Source: JAANXG01 sp963731035
GTDB taxonomy: Bacteria; Pseudomonadota; Gammaproteobacteria; Arenicellales; JAANXG01
Length of the DNA stretch: 64,000 nucleotides
Direction of reading: 5' to 3'
Assembly: GCA_963731035.1 (NCBI GenBank)
Contig: CAVSUY010000017.1
Span: 366,484 to 430,483, forward strand
Position 1 is the first letter of the stretch. Every line of letters begins with the position of its first letter. The notes below the pieces were generated by a model that searched no databases, was not told where the DNA came from, and saw nothing but the letters and a program-made list of their open reading frames with translations. A program made the position numbers and the translations under genes. Below are positions 46,425-61,400 of the stretch, one piece after another.

Positions 46425-49400
46425 CTCCTGGAAGGCATCACCAGCGATACCTCCGCGAACCACGACGGCCAATCCACTGATACGACCACGACGGACACCA
46501 GCACGACCCACGACAGCTCGTCAACGTCGACGGATTCCACCGACAGTGGCGACACCAGTCTCACGGACAGCTCGTCCACCAGCGACAGCGCACTGGATAC
46601 CAACATTCAGTCGTCGGCGGACGATGCCGCGTCGGGTGACACCGGAGCCGACACTTCGGTAACCAGCGACAGCCCGAACGTCGTCATCGTCTATATCAAT
46701 GAAGGCGAAGACGGCGTCGACGTCATCACCAATACGCTCCAGAACTACCACGACGTCAGCTCGGTCCAGATCCTCGCCCACGGCGGCGGCGGCAACGTGC
46801 TGCTCGGCAGCACCAACCTGAACAGCACCACCGTCCACCAGCGCCAGGACGAGATCGCCCAGTGGGGCGACTCCATGACGGACAACGGGGACATCCTGTT
46901 GTACGGCTGTCTGACCGCCAACGACAAGTTCGGCGGCGTGGAGTTCGTGGACTCCCTGGCTGCCATAACCCACGCCGACATGGCCGCTTCGACCGGCAAG
47001 GTTGGCGACGGTTCCTGGGATCTCAACTACCACACAGGCTCCATCGAGGCCGGCGTGATCGTCACTGCCAACAGGCCCAGGCGGACTACACCGAGACCCT
47101 GGCCACGTTCACGGTCGACCAGGCCGGCGACACTGTGGATGGCAACGTCACAGCAGGAAATGTGAGCCTGCGTGAAGCGATCCTGTTATCCAACTATTAC
47201 GGGGGTAGCGATAACATCCAGATCAACGCGGCGGCCGTAGGTGGAAACATCACGCTCAGCAATGACGCCGGGGTTGACGGGGGCTACCACACCTTCAACG
47301 GCGGTGCCGGTTACGGGCTGGCGTACGATCAGTACTACGGTGACTTGGATATCACCGACGATGTGAACATCACGGTCTACAACGGCAACGTCACCATCGA
47401 CGCTTCCGGCCTCACTGCCCCCGACCGGGTCTTCGAAATCTACAGCGGCGTGACCGCCAGCATATACGGCGGCGGTGGCAACTACATATACATAGAAGGC
47501 GGTGACGTCACCGGCGGCAGTCCCGACACCAGTTCCACCCAGGGCGGCGGCATACTCGTGGAAGGGACCCTGAACCTCGACAATGCCCGCGTGCACAACA
47601 ACGACGCCGGCTACGGCGGCGGCGTGTTCGTGGCCGACGGAGCCAGTCTCTACGCCAACAACGTCGGGATTTACGACAACAGCGCGGACAACGGTGGGGG
47701 CGGCCTGTATGTCGACGGCTCCGTCACACCGACCAAGGTTGAGCTCACGGACAGCTACATTGGCTAGCAACCAGGCGCAGGACGGCGGTGGCATATTCGT
47801 CTCCGGAAACCAGGCGGATGTGACTCTCACTTACACAGAGTGTCGAGAGCAACTACGCGCAGGGCAACGGCGGCGGGCTGTACAACGTCGACGGCAGCAT
47901 CTCCGTCAATCATGGCTTTTTCGCTCATAACGAAGCCAAGGACAACGGCGGCGCGGTCTTCAACACCGGCAACTACGCCGATGTCTACTTCTACAACGAC
48001 AGCACGGTTTACGACAACGAGGCCGGGCACAGTGGCGGCGGCATCTACAACACCCTGGGCGGAGAAGTCAAGATCTACGACGGGTCGGTGGTGTCCTACA
48101 ACATCGCCGGCTCCTACAACATCAATGGGAACTCCCTGACCGATTTCGGCGGCAACGGCGGCGGCATTTACAACAGCGGCACGGGCAGCAAGATCGAGCT
48201 GAACGACGCGGGCATATTCGGCAACGTAGCCATAAGCGGCGGCACCGGTCCCTATTACGGCGGCTACGGTGGTGGGCTCTTCAACCTGGATGGCTATGCC
48301 AAGGTCCAACAGTCGAGTTTCTACGGGAATGAGGCGCAGTTCGACGGCGGCGGCATCTGGAATAAAGGCAGTCTCACTGTCTCCAATACCTCGTTCGACC
48401 AGAATGTCGCGGGTGTGGACTTTTTCTTCACGGGAGACTCGACCAATCCGGACTATGGCGGCAATGGCGGGGGCATTTTCAACTACCCGGGCTATTACAC
48501 TTTCCTCCAGCCTTTTCCCAACTACTTCTATACCAACTACGCGAACGCCGGTACAGTCGGTGCCGGCTTGGGTCCGGATATCTATCCGACCCCTGGCGAC
48601 ACTGCGCGAATCACCGTCAACACCGGCCTGGACATCGTCGACGGCGACACCAGCAGCTTCGCCAATCTGATCGCCAACCCCGGCGCCGACGGCCGCATAT
48701 CCCTGCGCGAAGCTGTGCTGGCCGCCAACAACCAGTCGGTGGACGTCTACAACAACATGCCGGGAGGCAACAGCACCTACACCGACTACATCGCTATCGA
48801 TGTCGGCCAGGTCGCGTACAGCCTGTACAAGGCATCCGGCGGCGACGGCTCCAACGTCGGTTACTACAACGCCCTGACGCTGACCCAGAACAGCGCCCTG
48901 ATCGTCCAGAACGATCCGAACGCTACCCTGGACGCGGTGTTCTACATCACCGACACCGGCGCCCGGACGGTGGGCCCGTACAACGTGGGACCGTACGACA
49001 CTGCGGTGGTGGGCGGCTATGGCAACGCGGGTGTCTTCAAGCTGTCGAAGAATGCCGGGGCCGCCTTTTACGATCTCACTCTGACCGACGGTGACCGTCC
49101 CGCCACCAACGGCGGCGGCCTGCACCTCGCGTACGGCTCCTACGCGGTGCTGGACAACACCAATGTCGTGAACAACCAGGGCGTCGATGGCGGCGGCATC
49201 TACGTCGGCCAGTACGCCCAACTCTACGTCACCAACAATGCGGACGGCTATGGTATCGACGGCATCTTCACGGACCTGCTGGGCCGCGTGAACCCGTATA
49301 CAGCTACGCCGCCCCGTATCTTTACGATGGCGGCGTCGGTCTCGGCACCACCGGCTACAGCTACATCTCCGACAACACCGGCTCGCACGACGGTGGCGGC

Positions 49401-52400
49401 ATCTTCAGTATTGGCAGGCGTCAGTCTGTTTGACTACACCGTGGTCGAACACAACGCCGCCGTCGACGGCGGCGGCATCTACTCCGGCTCCGGCGCCGGC
49501 TCGGCGTCCATCGTATACCTGAAGGACTACATCACCGGCTCGGGCGCCGACGACGTGAAGATCGGCCACAACACCGCCACGGACGATGGCGGCGGTATCT
49601 TCCTGTACGGCGGGAAGCTGGTCGCCAACGACTCGTACATCTATAACAACGGCGCCTACGGTGCCACCGGCAGCGCCGCGGGCGGCGGCCTGTACATGAG
49701 GGACAACGGGTCGTACCAAGCCACGGCGACGATCACCGACAGCGTCATCAGTCACAACCTCGCCTACGATCAGGAAACCGGCCTGACCAACGCCGTCGCC
49801 CAGGGCGGCGGCATCATGAACTACGGCTCCGACTATTCCGGCGGCCTGCAGCTGGACACTGTCACCTTGTCCAGCAACATCGCCAAGGCCACCAATAACA
49901 CCGGTCTGGCCCTGGCCCAGGGCGGCGGCCTGTATAACTCCGGAACCGTGTCTATCCAGGACTCGACCGTAGGTGATGCCATGGATTACTTGGCGGGCAA
50001 CCAGGCACTGGCTTACGGCAGCACCAAGACCCTGACCGGAATCGAGGCCCAGGCGCTGGGCGGCGGCATATTCAACCAGGACACCGGGACCCTGACGGTC
50101 GATCCTTCCACCGTCGGCTACAACGTGGCCTATTCGGTGGGCTCCACCGCCACCGCCTATGGCGGCGGCACCGCCAACTACGGTTATGCTATTAGTCACG
50201 ATGTCTACTACGTCGGCAACCAGGCCCACGCCTACGGCAAGCAGGACTTCACCTTCGTCCTGAACACGCCGGCCAACGCTCTCGCGTACGCCGGCGGTGG
50301 CGGATTCTTCAACGCGACCGGTGCCTACGCGTATATCGATTCCAGCAATGCCGCTAACTACGGTTTCACCAGCAATGTGGCCTATGCCCAGGTGTTCGCC
50401 GCCGGCAACTCGGTGCTGTATGGAAAGGCCGCCGACGGACGGGGCTATGCCTATGGTGGCGGCATCTACAACCAGGCAGGTGCGGTTCTTGGCAGTGGCG
50501 GCAAGCCCCTGTCTGGTCTCGACTTTAAATACAACCAGGCGCAGACCTACGTCGTTGCCACCGCCACGGGCTCCAAGAACGTCTATGCACTCGGCGTGTC
50601 GCACGGCGGCGGGTTCGACACGGAGGACCAAATCGGAGCCCTGACCGACAGCGCTGTATACGAGTTCTACAAGAACGCGGCCACCTCATATACCAAGGCC
50701 CTGCTCACCAGCTACGGCCAGGCCAATTCCGTGTCCCGAGCCATTGCGGAGGGCGGCGGCTTCTACTACGGCTATGACCACGATCTGTCCCTGACGGACA
50801 TCGACTTCAAGGGCAACACCGCCACCGGCCACGGCTACGCCTTGGCGAAGGGCTTCACGCCGCAGGCTTTTTCCTACGGCTACGGCTACGGCGGCGGCCT
50901 GTTCCAGAAGGTCCTCGACAAAACCGGCATCGGCGATTTGACGCTTACCGGCAACGTTTTCGACAACAACGTCGCCCACGGGGAGAGCGAGGCGATACTC
51001 GTTCGGCACCCTGAGCAGCTACTCCACCGCCGTGGGCGCCGGCCGCGGCGGCGGCGTCTATCACGACGGCGGCTACGCGCTCACTCTCGGCAATGTGTAT
51101 TTCGGATTCAACGAAGCCACGGCCGACGTGTCGAGCAGCGCCACCTCGTTCTCCACCAACGCCACCGCCTACGGCTATGCCTACGCCACTGGCGGCGCCG
51201 TGCACGAAGGCGGCTACGCGCCAACCAGGATTTACGCATACGGCGACACCAGTTTCTATAAGAACAATGCCGAGGTCCAGCAGGATCTGGCACAAACCAA
51301 CGCCAAACTGGTCGCGTTCTCCATCACCAAGGCACAGGCTTACGGCGGGGCCATTTACGCGGCCCAGGTACCCGATGGGGCGTACCCCAATACCGGATTC
51401 AAGGCCAACGAGACGTCGTTTTCATATAACTCTGCCAAGGCCGACGCCTACTCCAAGGCCTACGGCGTGGTCCAGACCGGCAACACCAGCAAGTACTACG
51501 ACGGCAACGCCTACGCCTACTCCGATGCCTACGCGGGCGGCGGCGCGGTTCATCTCGGCAAGGGCGACGCGGCAGTTATCGCAGACTTCGGCCACAATTA
51601 CGCGGGCGCTACCTCCCATGCGCTGATCAAGCCGCACTACCTGAGTTACTCAACTACGGCGCCTATGGTGGCTACTACCAGACCAACACTGGCTTCGCCA
51701 AAGCCAACGCCGAGAGCCGCGGCGGTGCCCTGGATGTCCGGTCCGGTGATCTATACGTAGCGAACAGCACTTTTTCGTACAACACGGCGAACGCGCACGG
51801 CGACGCCTACTCTTACACCTTGCCCGACACGTACAAGGTCAAGGTGGGCAAGAACTACACCTACGTCACGCTGGAAGACTACGCCTATGCCGCGGGCACC
51901 AGCCTGGCGCTGGGCGGCGCCATCTACCAGGCCGGCGGTGTGCTGCGCGTCGACAGTACCGATATCGGCAACAACACCGCCAGCAGCCGGGCCGACAGCT
52001 TTGCCTCCGGGCGGAAGAACACGAGCTATCCCAATGTCGCCTACGCCAAGTCCTACGCGCGCGGCGGTGGCGTCTACCACAATTATCAAGGGGCCGGCCA
52101 GGACGCCTATTTCGGCGATGATGCCAACGTCTATGTTTACGACAACACCGCGTCAGCCGAGGCCTACGCCAGCGCGTTCGGCCACCTCCCCACCAAGGAC
52201 AAGATAGAGGGTATCTACGGCTACTCCGACGCCTACGCCGCCAGCACGGCCGAGGCCGACGGCGGCGGGATCTACACCACCGACGGCCTGCTGTTCGTAG
52301 ACCCCACCCAGTTCGACTCCAACAGCGCCTTCGCCTTGGCTTTGGGGATCGGATACGGCACCGAGACCGGTGAAGGCAATGGCACATCCGTCGCTCGCGG

Positions 52401-55400
52401 TGGCGGGCTGTATCATGGCGCCGGCTATCTCCATATCGTGGATACCGATTTCAATTCCAACGACGCCCTCAGTATCGGTGTCGGCGTTGGCTTGGGCTTT
52501 GGCGCCGATGGGTCTGGAGGCAGAGGGATCGGCAGCGGCTTCGGGGCGGGCGGTGGGCTGGCGCAGGCGTACTATCTCGGCAACGGGCTGGGCAATGCTG
52601 GCGACTACTATTACTACTACAAGTACAGTCCAGCCATGGGCAGCGGCGGTCCGTATTATAAAGGCACCGGTGACGGTACATACTCCGGTTTGTATAAATA
52701 CACCGGCCCATACTCTGGTCAGTACAAGTACACCTATCTCTACGAGGCTATCCTCGACAACGTCTCCTTCTACGACAACGCTGCCCGCGGCTTCGGCGGC
52801 GGGTTCGGCATCGGCAACCTGTCTCAGGAAGTCTCCGACGTTCTCCAATTCGGCATCAACTCCATCATTCCGCTGGGTATCGACATTCCCTACGGCGGGG
52901 ACGGCAACGGTTACGCCGTAGCCCACGGCGAAGCCCACGGCGGCGGCGCCTACTTGGGCGGCGGCGACGTGCTGGTCGAGAACTCCAGTTTCGCCGAGCC
53001 GCCCGACCACGGCGTGTATCCCTATGGCAACCGCGCCGACGCCGGCGCGGTGGCACTGGCCTTCGGCAAGGATGCCCGTGCCTATGCCGGCGACCCGGCC
53101 GCCCACAAGGCGGACTACTTCATGAAAACGGGCAGCCAGTACAACGGGCATGACATATACATGTACTACACGGTCAGCCCGATCGACGCCGGCGCGCTCG
53201 CCACCGGCGGCGGTCTGTATCAGGCGACGGGCGACCTTGTGGTTGTCGACACACCATTCGTCGGCAACCAGGCTACGGCTTTTGCCGATAGCCTTGCCGT
53301 GGGCTACGACTATGCGTACGCACTGAGCGACTCCCAGGCCCGGGGCGGCGCGATCTATCAGGGGGCCGGCGAAACTACGATCAGCGGCCAGGACACGTAC
53401 TTCGGTTTCAACCAGGCCGTCGCCGGCCGTGCGATCCCGGAATGGGTGAATTCCATCTTTGCGACCCTTGGCGGTAGTGCCCCTCTCGACTACATCCTGC
53501 CATTCCCGACACTCGCGTGGGCTGGCACGGTCGATGCCAACGGCCACGCAATCGCGCGCGCCTACAGCGACGCCACCGGCGGCGCCATCCACCAGGACGG
53601 CGACCTGACCCTCTCCGAAAACATCGACTTCTTGTACAACCAGGCCGAGGGCCATGCCTATGCTCTCGGGACCGGCCTGGATTTCCAGATCTACGCCGGC
53701 GGCATTCCCGGGTAATTTCGACCCGCAGATCGCCACCGCCGGCGACGCTTTTGCCTACGCCAGCGGCAAGGGCCGCGGCGGCGCGATCTACATGGAGAGC
53801 GGCGCGCTGACGCTGAACAACACCGACGATACGTATTTCACTTACAACGATGCCACCGGCACCGGCGTCGCGCTGGCGGTCGCCGACGGTGACGTGTATG
53901 CGCACGGCGACGGTTTCGGCGCCGGCGGCGCGCTGTTCCTCGGTGACCCCGTCGCGGAGATGAACCTGGTCGCGCCGGACACGGGCAACCTCTACTTCCT
54001 CAGCAACACCGCCTACGCCCTCGGCGTGGGCCTTGCCGCGTCCTTCGGGCCGCCGGGAGAGATGCCCGTCACCGGCGTCGGCACCAGCCAGGCGCTGGGC
54101 GGCGCCGTCTACCATCGCGGCCAGGGCGCCAATATTCTCGGCACCGCCTCGGACAACCGGGTGATCTTCAACGCCAAGTACACCGGCGCGCCCAACTCCG
54201 CCTATGCCACCAGCGTCGGTATCGGCGTGGACCTGGGCGGTCAGGACGGTATCGGCAATGGCTATGCCGACTCCCGCAGCGCGGGCGGCGCGGTGTACAT
54301 CAGGCAGGCATACGACTACTCCGCCGATACCGACGCCCTACTTCAAGAAGTTCTACTACGACGGCGAGAGCATGAAGGTCGGCTACGGCACGCCGTATTA
54401 CGGTTCGGTCAAGACAGCGACCGAGCAGCCGCTCAACGTCCAATGGGCCTACTTCGACGACAGCGAGACCTACTCGATGGCAACGGCCATCGGTTACGGC
54501 GAGGCCGGAGGCTCAGGTGACGCTTACAGCCTGACCCGCGGCGGCCAGTTGTTCCACGGTTCGGGCACCAGCTACCTCCATGAGACCCAGTTTATCGACG
54601 GCTACGCGACCGCGATCGGATTTGCCGGCGGCGTCAATTTCGACGCCAACGGTACCGGCGGCAGCGGCGTGGCCGAAGGCATCGCGCGCGGCGGCGCCTT
54701 CTACCAGGCCGCCACTTCGGCCGATCCCGTCGGCTACGAGCATCATTTCAATGCGGTCTCGTTCAACGACAACTCGGCTTTCGGTCTCGGCATTGCGATC
54801 GGTATCGGCGGCGGCGACCAGGGCGCGTCGGACGTCCTGCAGTTCGGCGTCAACCAGCTCCTGATCGGCGGCAACATCTCGCCATGGCCCGGTTACGACA
54901 ACGGTCCGGTATCCACGTCACCCTTGTTCGGACTGCTCGGCGGCTACCCCTACGATATCCCGTCCGGTGGCGCGGGCCAGGCATACGCCCGCGCCTACGG
55001 CGTCGGCGAAGGCGGCGGCGCCTTCATCGCCGGCGGCGATACCTATATAGAGGAGAGTTACTTCGGCCAGAGCAGCACCCCCGACGAAGGCAATTCCGCC
55101 ACCGGCGGCGCGGTGGCGCTGGCCTTCGGGCAAGGTCACGGCGTCGAGGACGGCAGGGGGCAGAATGCGGCTGCCGTCGCCCTGGCCGGCAACCCGGGCG
55201 CGCATGGCTACTGCGACTACGAGACCCCGTACGCCGCCGGCGGAATCGGCCGCGGCGGCGGTCTGTATCAAGCAGGCGGGGATCTCTATCTCAAGAACAC
55301 CGAAGTCTACGAGAACACGGCCCGCGCCTTCGGCATCGGGCTCGCCATCGGCGACTACACCGCGTACGGCGTCGGCGGCTCCGAGGCCTACGGCGGCGGC

Positions 55401-58400
55401 GTGTTTCAAACCGGCGGCGATGTCACCCTGACTGGCGTTTCGTTCGACAGCAACTCGGCAATCTCCGGCGGCTCGCTGGCGGGAGCCATTAACGACGTTC
55501 TCGGCGGCAACCTGAATCTGCCGCTGCCGACCCTGGGCATCGGCGCTGCAACAGGACAGGACGGCGTGGGTATCGGCAAGGCGTTCGCGGACGCCGGCGG
55601 CGGCGCCTTGTACGCCGGCGGTGCCGTGCAGATATCCGCGGTCGACATGACCAACAACAGGGCGGAAGCCAACGCCTATGCCCTGGGCATCGGCGCCCAG
55701 TTCCAGCTGTACGACGGCGGACTCCCCGGTCTCGTCAATTTCAACCCGGATCTCATCGCCGTGACCGGCAACGGCTATGGCTACTCCATGACCGTCGTCG
55801 CCGGCGGCGGACTGCTGACCACGGGTGACCTGACCATCCATGCCGCCGCCGGAGACACCAGCTTCAGTGACAACGTCCTCAGCACCTACTCGGTGGGGCT
55901 CGGTCTGGGCGACCAGGTGGCCGAAGGCCATGGCTACGCCACCGCCCTCGGCGGCGCGATCTACCATCGCGGCGGCGCGTTGAATCTGTTTGCCTACAAT
56001 GGTGCTGCGGGCGACCTGCTGTTCGAGGATAACCAGGTGATCGCCACCGGCCTCGGCCTCGCGGCCGCCTACGGAGCTGCGCCGGCCACCCCGACCGCTG
56101 CGGCGACGGCAACCGGGGGCGCCCGTGCAGCGGGCGGAGCGATCTACCACCGTGGCGGCGACGTCCTGATCCAGGGTTACGACGCCAACAGCCGGGTCGA
56201 GTTCAACAACAACTCGACCGACGCCACGGGCATCGCCTACGCGACCGTCGACGGCGACGCCGTAGACGGAGACCGCCACCGCCACAACTTTGACCTTCTC
56301 ACTCGGCGGCGGCCTGTTCGCCGACAGCGGCTACGGTAAGCTCGCGGAGAAGGAGTGCGACTACGTCCCGATCGATCCTCTGCCGACTTCCACCATGCTG
56401 ACCGTCGATTGGGCGCAGTTCGAGGGCAATCAGGCCCTGGTCTACAGCGGCACGGGCGCTTACGCCGCGGATTACCTGGTTAGCGACACGCCGATTGCCA
56501 GGGCCGACACCACCGGCTACGCCGGCGGCGGCGGTATCTGGCACGGCGACGGCAACGTGACCGTCACCAGCTCGGATTTCCTGACCAATAAGGCCTACGG
56601 CGACTTCTATTTCGACTTCACCATCCCCTATCTGGGCGGTACGTACAACGTCTATACCGCGGCCCGCGCGCCGGGCGGCGTCGCAACTGCCACGGTCGAC
56701 GCTGACGCCAAGGGCGGCGGCATCCGCACGGGCGACGGGACACTGAACCTCGGCACGACTACCGACCAGGCCGATGTCAACACCTTCCAGGATAACGGCG
56801 CCAAGTTGTACGACATCAAGGCGCGCGCCGCCGGCTACAACGCCACCACCGTGGTGGATGCCGAAGCCTACGGCGGCGGCATCGACCACCAGAGCAGCCA
56901 GAACGCCCACGTCTTTCTCAGCAGCTTCAGCGGCAACTACGCTCAGGTGAAAGCCGTTGATGCGACCGCCGAGGGATCGTACAACGCCGATGGGACCGCC
57001 ACGGTGGCGACCACCCTGCACGCATACGGTGGTGGACTGCGCACCATGGCCGACGAGCTGCAGATCGGGGCAGCGGCGGATAACGGGGGCGGCTTCACCG
57101 GCTATGGCAGTCCCTTCAGCGGCAACCAGGCCCAGGTGTACGACGTGACAGCCACGGCGTCGGGCTACGCGGCGACGGTGTATCAGGGTGGAGGCATGAC
57201 GCTGCCGTACCAGTCGATCAAGGCGGTCGGCGGCGGCATCGATCATCGCGGCGCGACGAGCGCAACGATCATCGACAGAGCCTTCGACAACAACCTGGCT
57301 TACGTGAAGCAGGTGGTGGGGAACGCGTCGAGCGGTTATGCCGCCGGAGCCACGGCGCAGGTGTACCAGACCATCGCGGCCTATGGCGGGGGGATATATA
57401 CCCTGGCCGAGACGCTGCAGGTGGGTGGGGCCTATCCCAATGACGGGTCGGATACGCCGATCGGTTTTGGCAGCGATTTCAGCGGCAACAAGGCGTACGT
57501 GTACGACGTGAGCGGGGAGGCGACGGGCTATACCGCGCTGGTGAACCAGGGTGGAGGCACGACGCCGCCGTACCAATCGATCAAGGCGATCGGTGGCGGC
57601 ATCGACCACCGTGGCGGGACGAGCGCGACGATCGTCGACAGCGACTTCGCTGACAACTACGCGTACGTGCAGCAGGTCGTAGGAACCGCGTCGAGCGGCT
57701 ATGCCGCCGGCGCTGCGGCGTCCGTCCACCAGACCATTGCGGCCTACGGCGGCGGGCTGTACACCCTGGCCGACACGCTGCAGGTAGGCGAGGTGTACTA
57801 CGACGGATCGGATACGCCGATCGGTTTTGGCAGCGATTTCACCGGCAACCGGGCGTACGTGAACGACGTGACCGGTACCGCGACGGGTTACAGCGCGCTG
57901 GTGGACCAGGGCGACGCGATCAAGGCGATCGGTGGTGGTGTGGACCATCGCGGCATGACAAGCGCAACGATCGTCGACAGCGACTTCGCTGACAACTACG
58001 CGTATGTGCGCGGCGTGACGGGGAACGCGTACAGCAGTAGTGACCCCGGCGCGACAGCGAGTGTGTACCAGACGATTGCGGCGTACGGCGGCGGGGTGTA
58101 CACCCTGGCGGAGACGCTGCAGGTAGGCAGGGCCTATCCCAATGACGGGTCGGGGACGCCGATCGGTTTTGGCAGCGATTTCGCCTACAACAAGGCGTAC
58201 GTGGACGACGTGACCGGCAAGGCGGTGGCTTACACGGCGTTGGTGGACCAGGGTGGAGGCATGACGCCGCCGTACCGATCGATCAAGGCGGTGGGTGGCG
58301 GCATCGACCACCGTGGCGGGACGAGCGCGACGATCGTCGACAGCGACTTCACTTACAACTACGCGTACGTCAGCGGTGTCGAGGCGAAGGCGCTAAGCAG

Positions 58401-61400
58401 TACCACTGATGCTGACGCTGCGGCGTCCGTCTACCAGACCATTGCGGCGTACGGCGGCGGGATACATACCCTGGCCGAGACGCTGCAGGTAGGCGAGGTG
58501 TACTACGACGGATCGGATACGCCGATCGGTTTTGGCAGCGATTTCGCCTACAACAAGGCGTACGTGGACGACGTGATCGGCAAGGCGGTGGCTTACACGG
58601 CGTTGGTGGACCAGGGTGGAGGCATGACGCCGCCGTACCAATCGATCAAGGCGGTGGGTGGCGGCATCGACCACCGTGGCGGGACGAGCGCGACCATCGT
58701 CGACAGCGACTTCACTGACAACTACGTGTACGTGCGCGGCGTGACGGGGAACGCGTTCAGCAGCTATGACGCTGGCGCCACAGCGACGGTGTACCAGACG
58801 ATAGCGGCGTACGGCGGCGGGGTGTACACCCTGGCGGAGACGCTGCAGGTAGGCAGGGCCTATCCCAATGACGGGTCGGGGACTCCGATCGGTTTTGGCA
58901 GCGATTTCACCGGCAACCGGGCGTATGTGAACGACGTGACCAGCAGGGCGGCGGGCTACACGGCGCTGGTGGACCAGAGTGATGCGATCAAGGCGATCGG
59001 AGGCGGCATCGACCATCGCGGCGGGACGAGCGCGACGATCATCGACAGCGACTTCACTGATAACTACGCGTACGTCAGCGGTGTCGAGGCGAAGGCGCTG
59101 AGCAGTACCACTGATGCTGACGCTGCGGCGTCCGTCTACCAGACCATTGCGGCCTACGGCGGCGGGATACACACCCTGGCCGAGACGCTACAGGTGGGCG
59201 AGGTGTACTACGACGTATCGGATACGCCGATCGGTTTTGGCAGCGATTTCAGCGGCAACCAGGCGTACGTGGACGATGTGCTCGGCAAGGCGGTGGCCTT
59301 CACGGCGCTGGTGGACCAGGGTGATGCGATCAAGGCGATCGGAGGCGGCATCGACCATCGCGGCGGGACGAGCGCGACGATCATCGACAGCGATTTCAGC
59401 GACAACTATGCGTACGTGAGCGGTGTCGAGGCCAAGGCGCTGAGCAGCACGACTGACGCCGGCGCGGCGGCGACTGTGTATCAGACCATTGCGGCCTATG
59501 GTGGCGGGATACATACCCTGGCGGAGACGCTACAGGTGGGCGAGGTGTACTACGACGGATCGGATACGCCGATCGGTTTTGGCAGCGATTTCAGCGGCAA
59601 CCGGGCGTACGTCTACGACGTGAACGGCGAGGCGACGGGCTCCACTGCGACGGTGGACCAGGGTGACCCGTACCAGTCGATCAAGGCGGTGGGTGGCGGC
59701 ATCGACCACCGGGGGACGACGAGCGCGACGATCGTCGACAGCGGCTTTACCGACAACGACGCGTACGTGCAGCAGGTCGTGGGGAATGCCTCGAGCGGTT
59801 ATGCCGCCGGCGCGGCGGCGAGTGTGTACCAGACGATTGCGGCGTACGGTGGCGGGATCCACACCCTGGCGCAGACGCTGCAGGTAGGCGAGGTGTACTA
59901 CGACGGATCGGATACGCCGATCGGTTTTGGCAGCGATTTCAGCGGTAACCAGGCGTACGTGAACGACGTGACCGGTACCGCGACGGGTTACAGCGCGCTG
60001 GTGGACCAGGGTGACACGATCAAGGCGATCGGCGGCGGCATCGACCATCGCGGCATGACAAGCGCGACGATCATCGACAGCGATTTCAGCGACAACGTGG
60101 CGTATGTGCGCGATGTGACGGGTGAGGCGCTGAGCAGCACCACTGACGCCGGCGCGACGGCGAGTGTATACCAGACGATTGCGGCGTACGGCGGCGGCTT
60201 GTACACCCCGGCCGACACGCTGCAGGTGGGTGAGGTGTACTACGACGGATCGGATACGCCGATCGGTTTTGGCAGCGATTTCAGCGGCAACCAGGCGTAC
60301 GTGGACGACGTGACCGGCAAGGCGGTGGGTTATGCGGCGCTGGTGGACCAGGGTGCGGGCATGACGGCGCCGTACCAGTCGATCAAGGCGGTGGGCGGGG
60401 GCATCGACCACCGTGGCGGGACGAGCGCGACGATCGTCTACAGCGACTTCGGTGACAACCATGCGTACGTGAGCGGCGTCCAGGCTAAGGCGCTGAGCAG
60501 CTATGACGCCGGCGCGGCGGCGACTGTGTACCAGACCGTCGCGGCCTATGGTGGCGGGATACATACCCTGGCCGACACGCTACAGGTGGGCGAGGTGTAC
60601 TACGACGGATCGGATACGCCGATCGGTTTTGGCAGCGATTTCACCGGCAACCAGGCGTACGTGAACGACGTGCTCGGCAAGGCGGTGGGCTACACGGCGC
60701 TGGTGGACCAGGGCGGCACGATCAAGGCGATCGGCGGCGGCGTCGACCACCGCGGCACGACGAGCGCGTCGGTCATCTATAGCGACTTCAGCGACAACGA
60801 CGCGTACGTGCAGCAGGTGACGGGGAACGCGTTCAGCAGTTATGGCGCCGGCACGACGGCGAGTGTGTACCAGACGATTGCGGCGTACGGTGGTGGGATC
60901 CACACCCTGGCGCAGACGCTGCAGGTGGGCCAGGTGTACTACGACGGATCGGATACGCCGATCGGCTTTGGCAGCGATTTCAGCGGCAACCGGGCGTACG
61001 TGGACGACGTGAGCAGCAGGGCGGAGGGCTACACGGCGCTGGTGGACCAGGGTGCGGGCATGACGGCGCCGTACCAGTCGATCAAGGCGGTGGGCGGGGG
61101 CATCGACCACCGTGGCGGGACGAGCGCGACGATCGTCTACAGCGACTTCGGTGACAACCATGCGTACGTGCGCGGCGTCGAGGCCAAGGCGCTGAGCAGC
61201 TATGACGCCGGCGCGGCGGCGAGTGTGTACCAGACGATTGCGGCCTATGGTGGCGGGATTCACACCCTGGCCGACACGCTGCAGGTGGGCGAGGTGTACT
61301 ACGACGGATCGGATACACCGATCGGTTTTGGCAGCGATTTCACCGGCAACCGGGCGTACGTGAACGACGTGCTCGGCAAGGCGGTGGGCTACACGGCGCT

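Noticed and set aside
46500..56340. Separate small genes for each open section of the giant gene
   Set aside because: Sections join within single repeat rungs, lack ribosome binding sites or starts at the joins, and keep one repeat style; they are parts of one gene.
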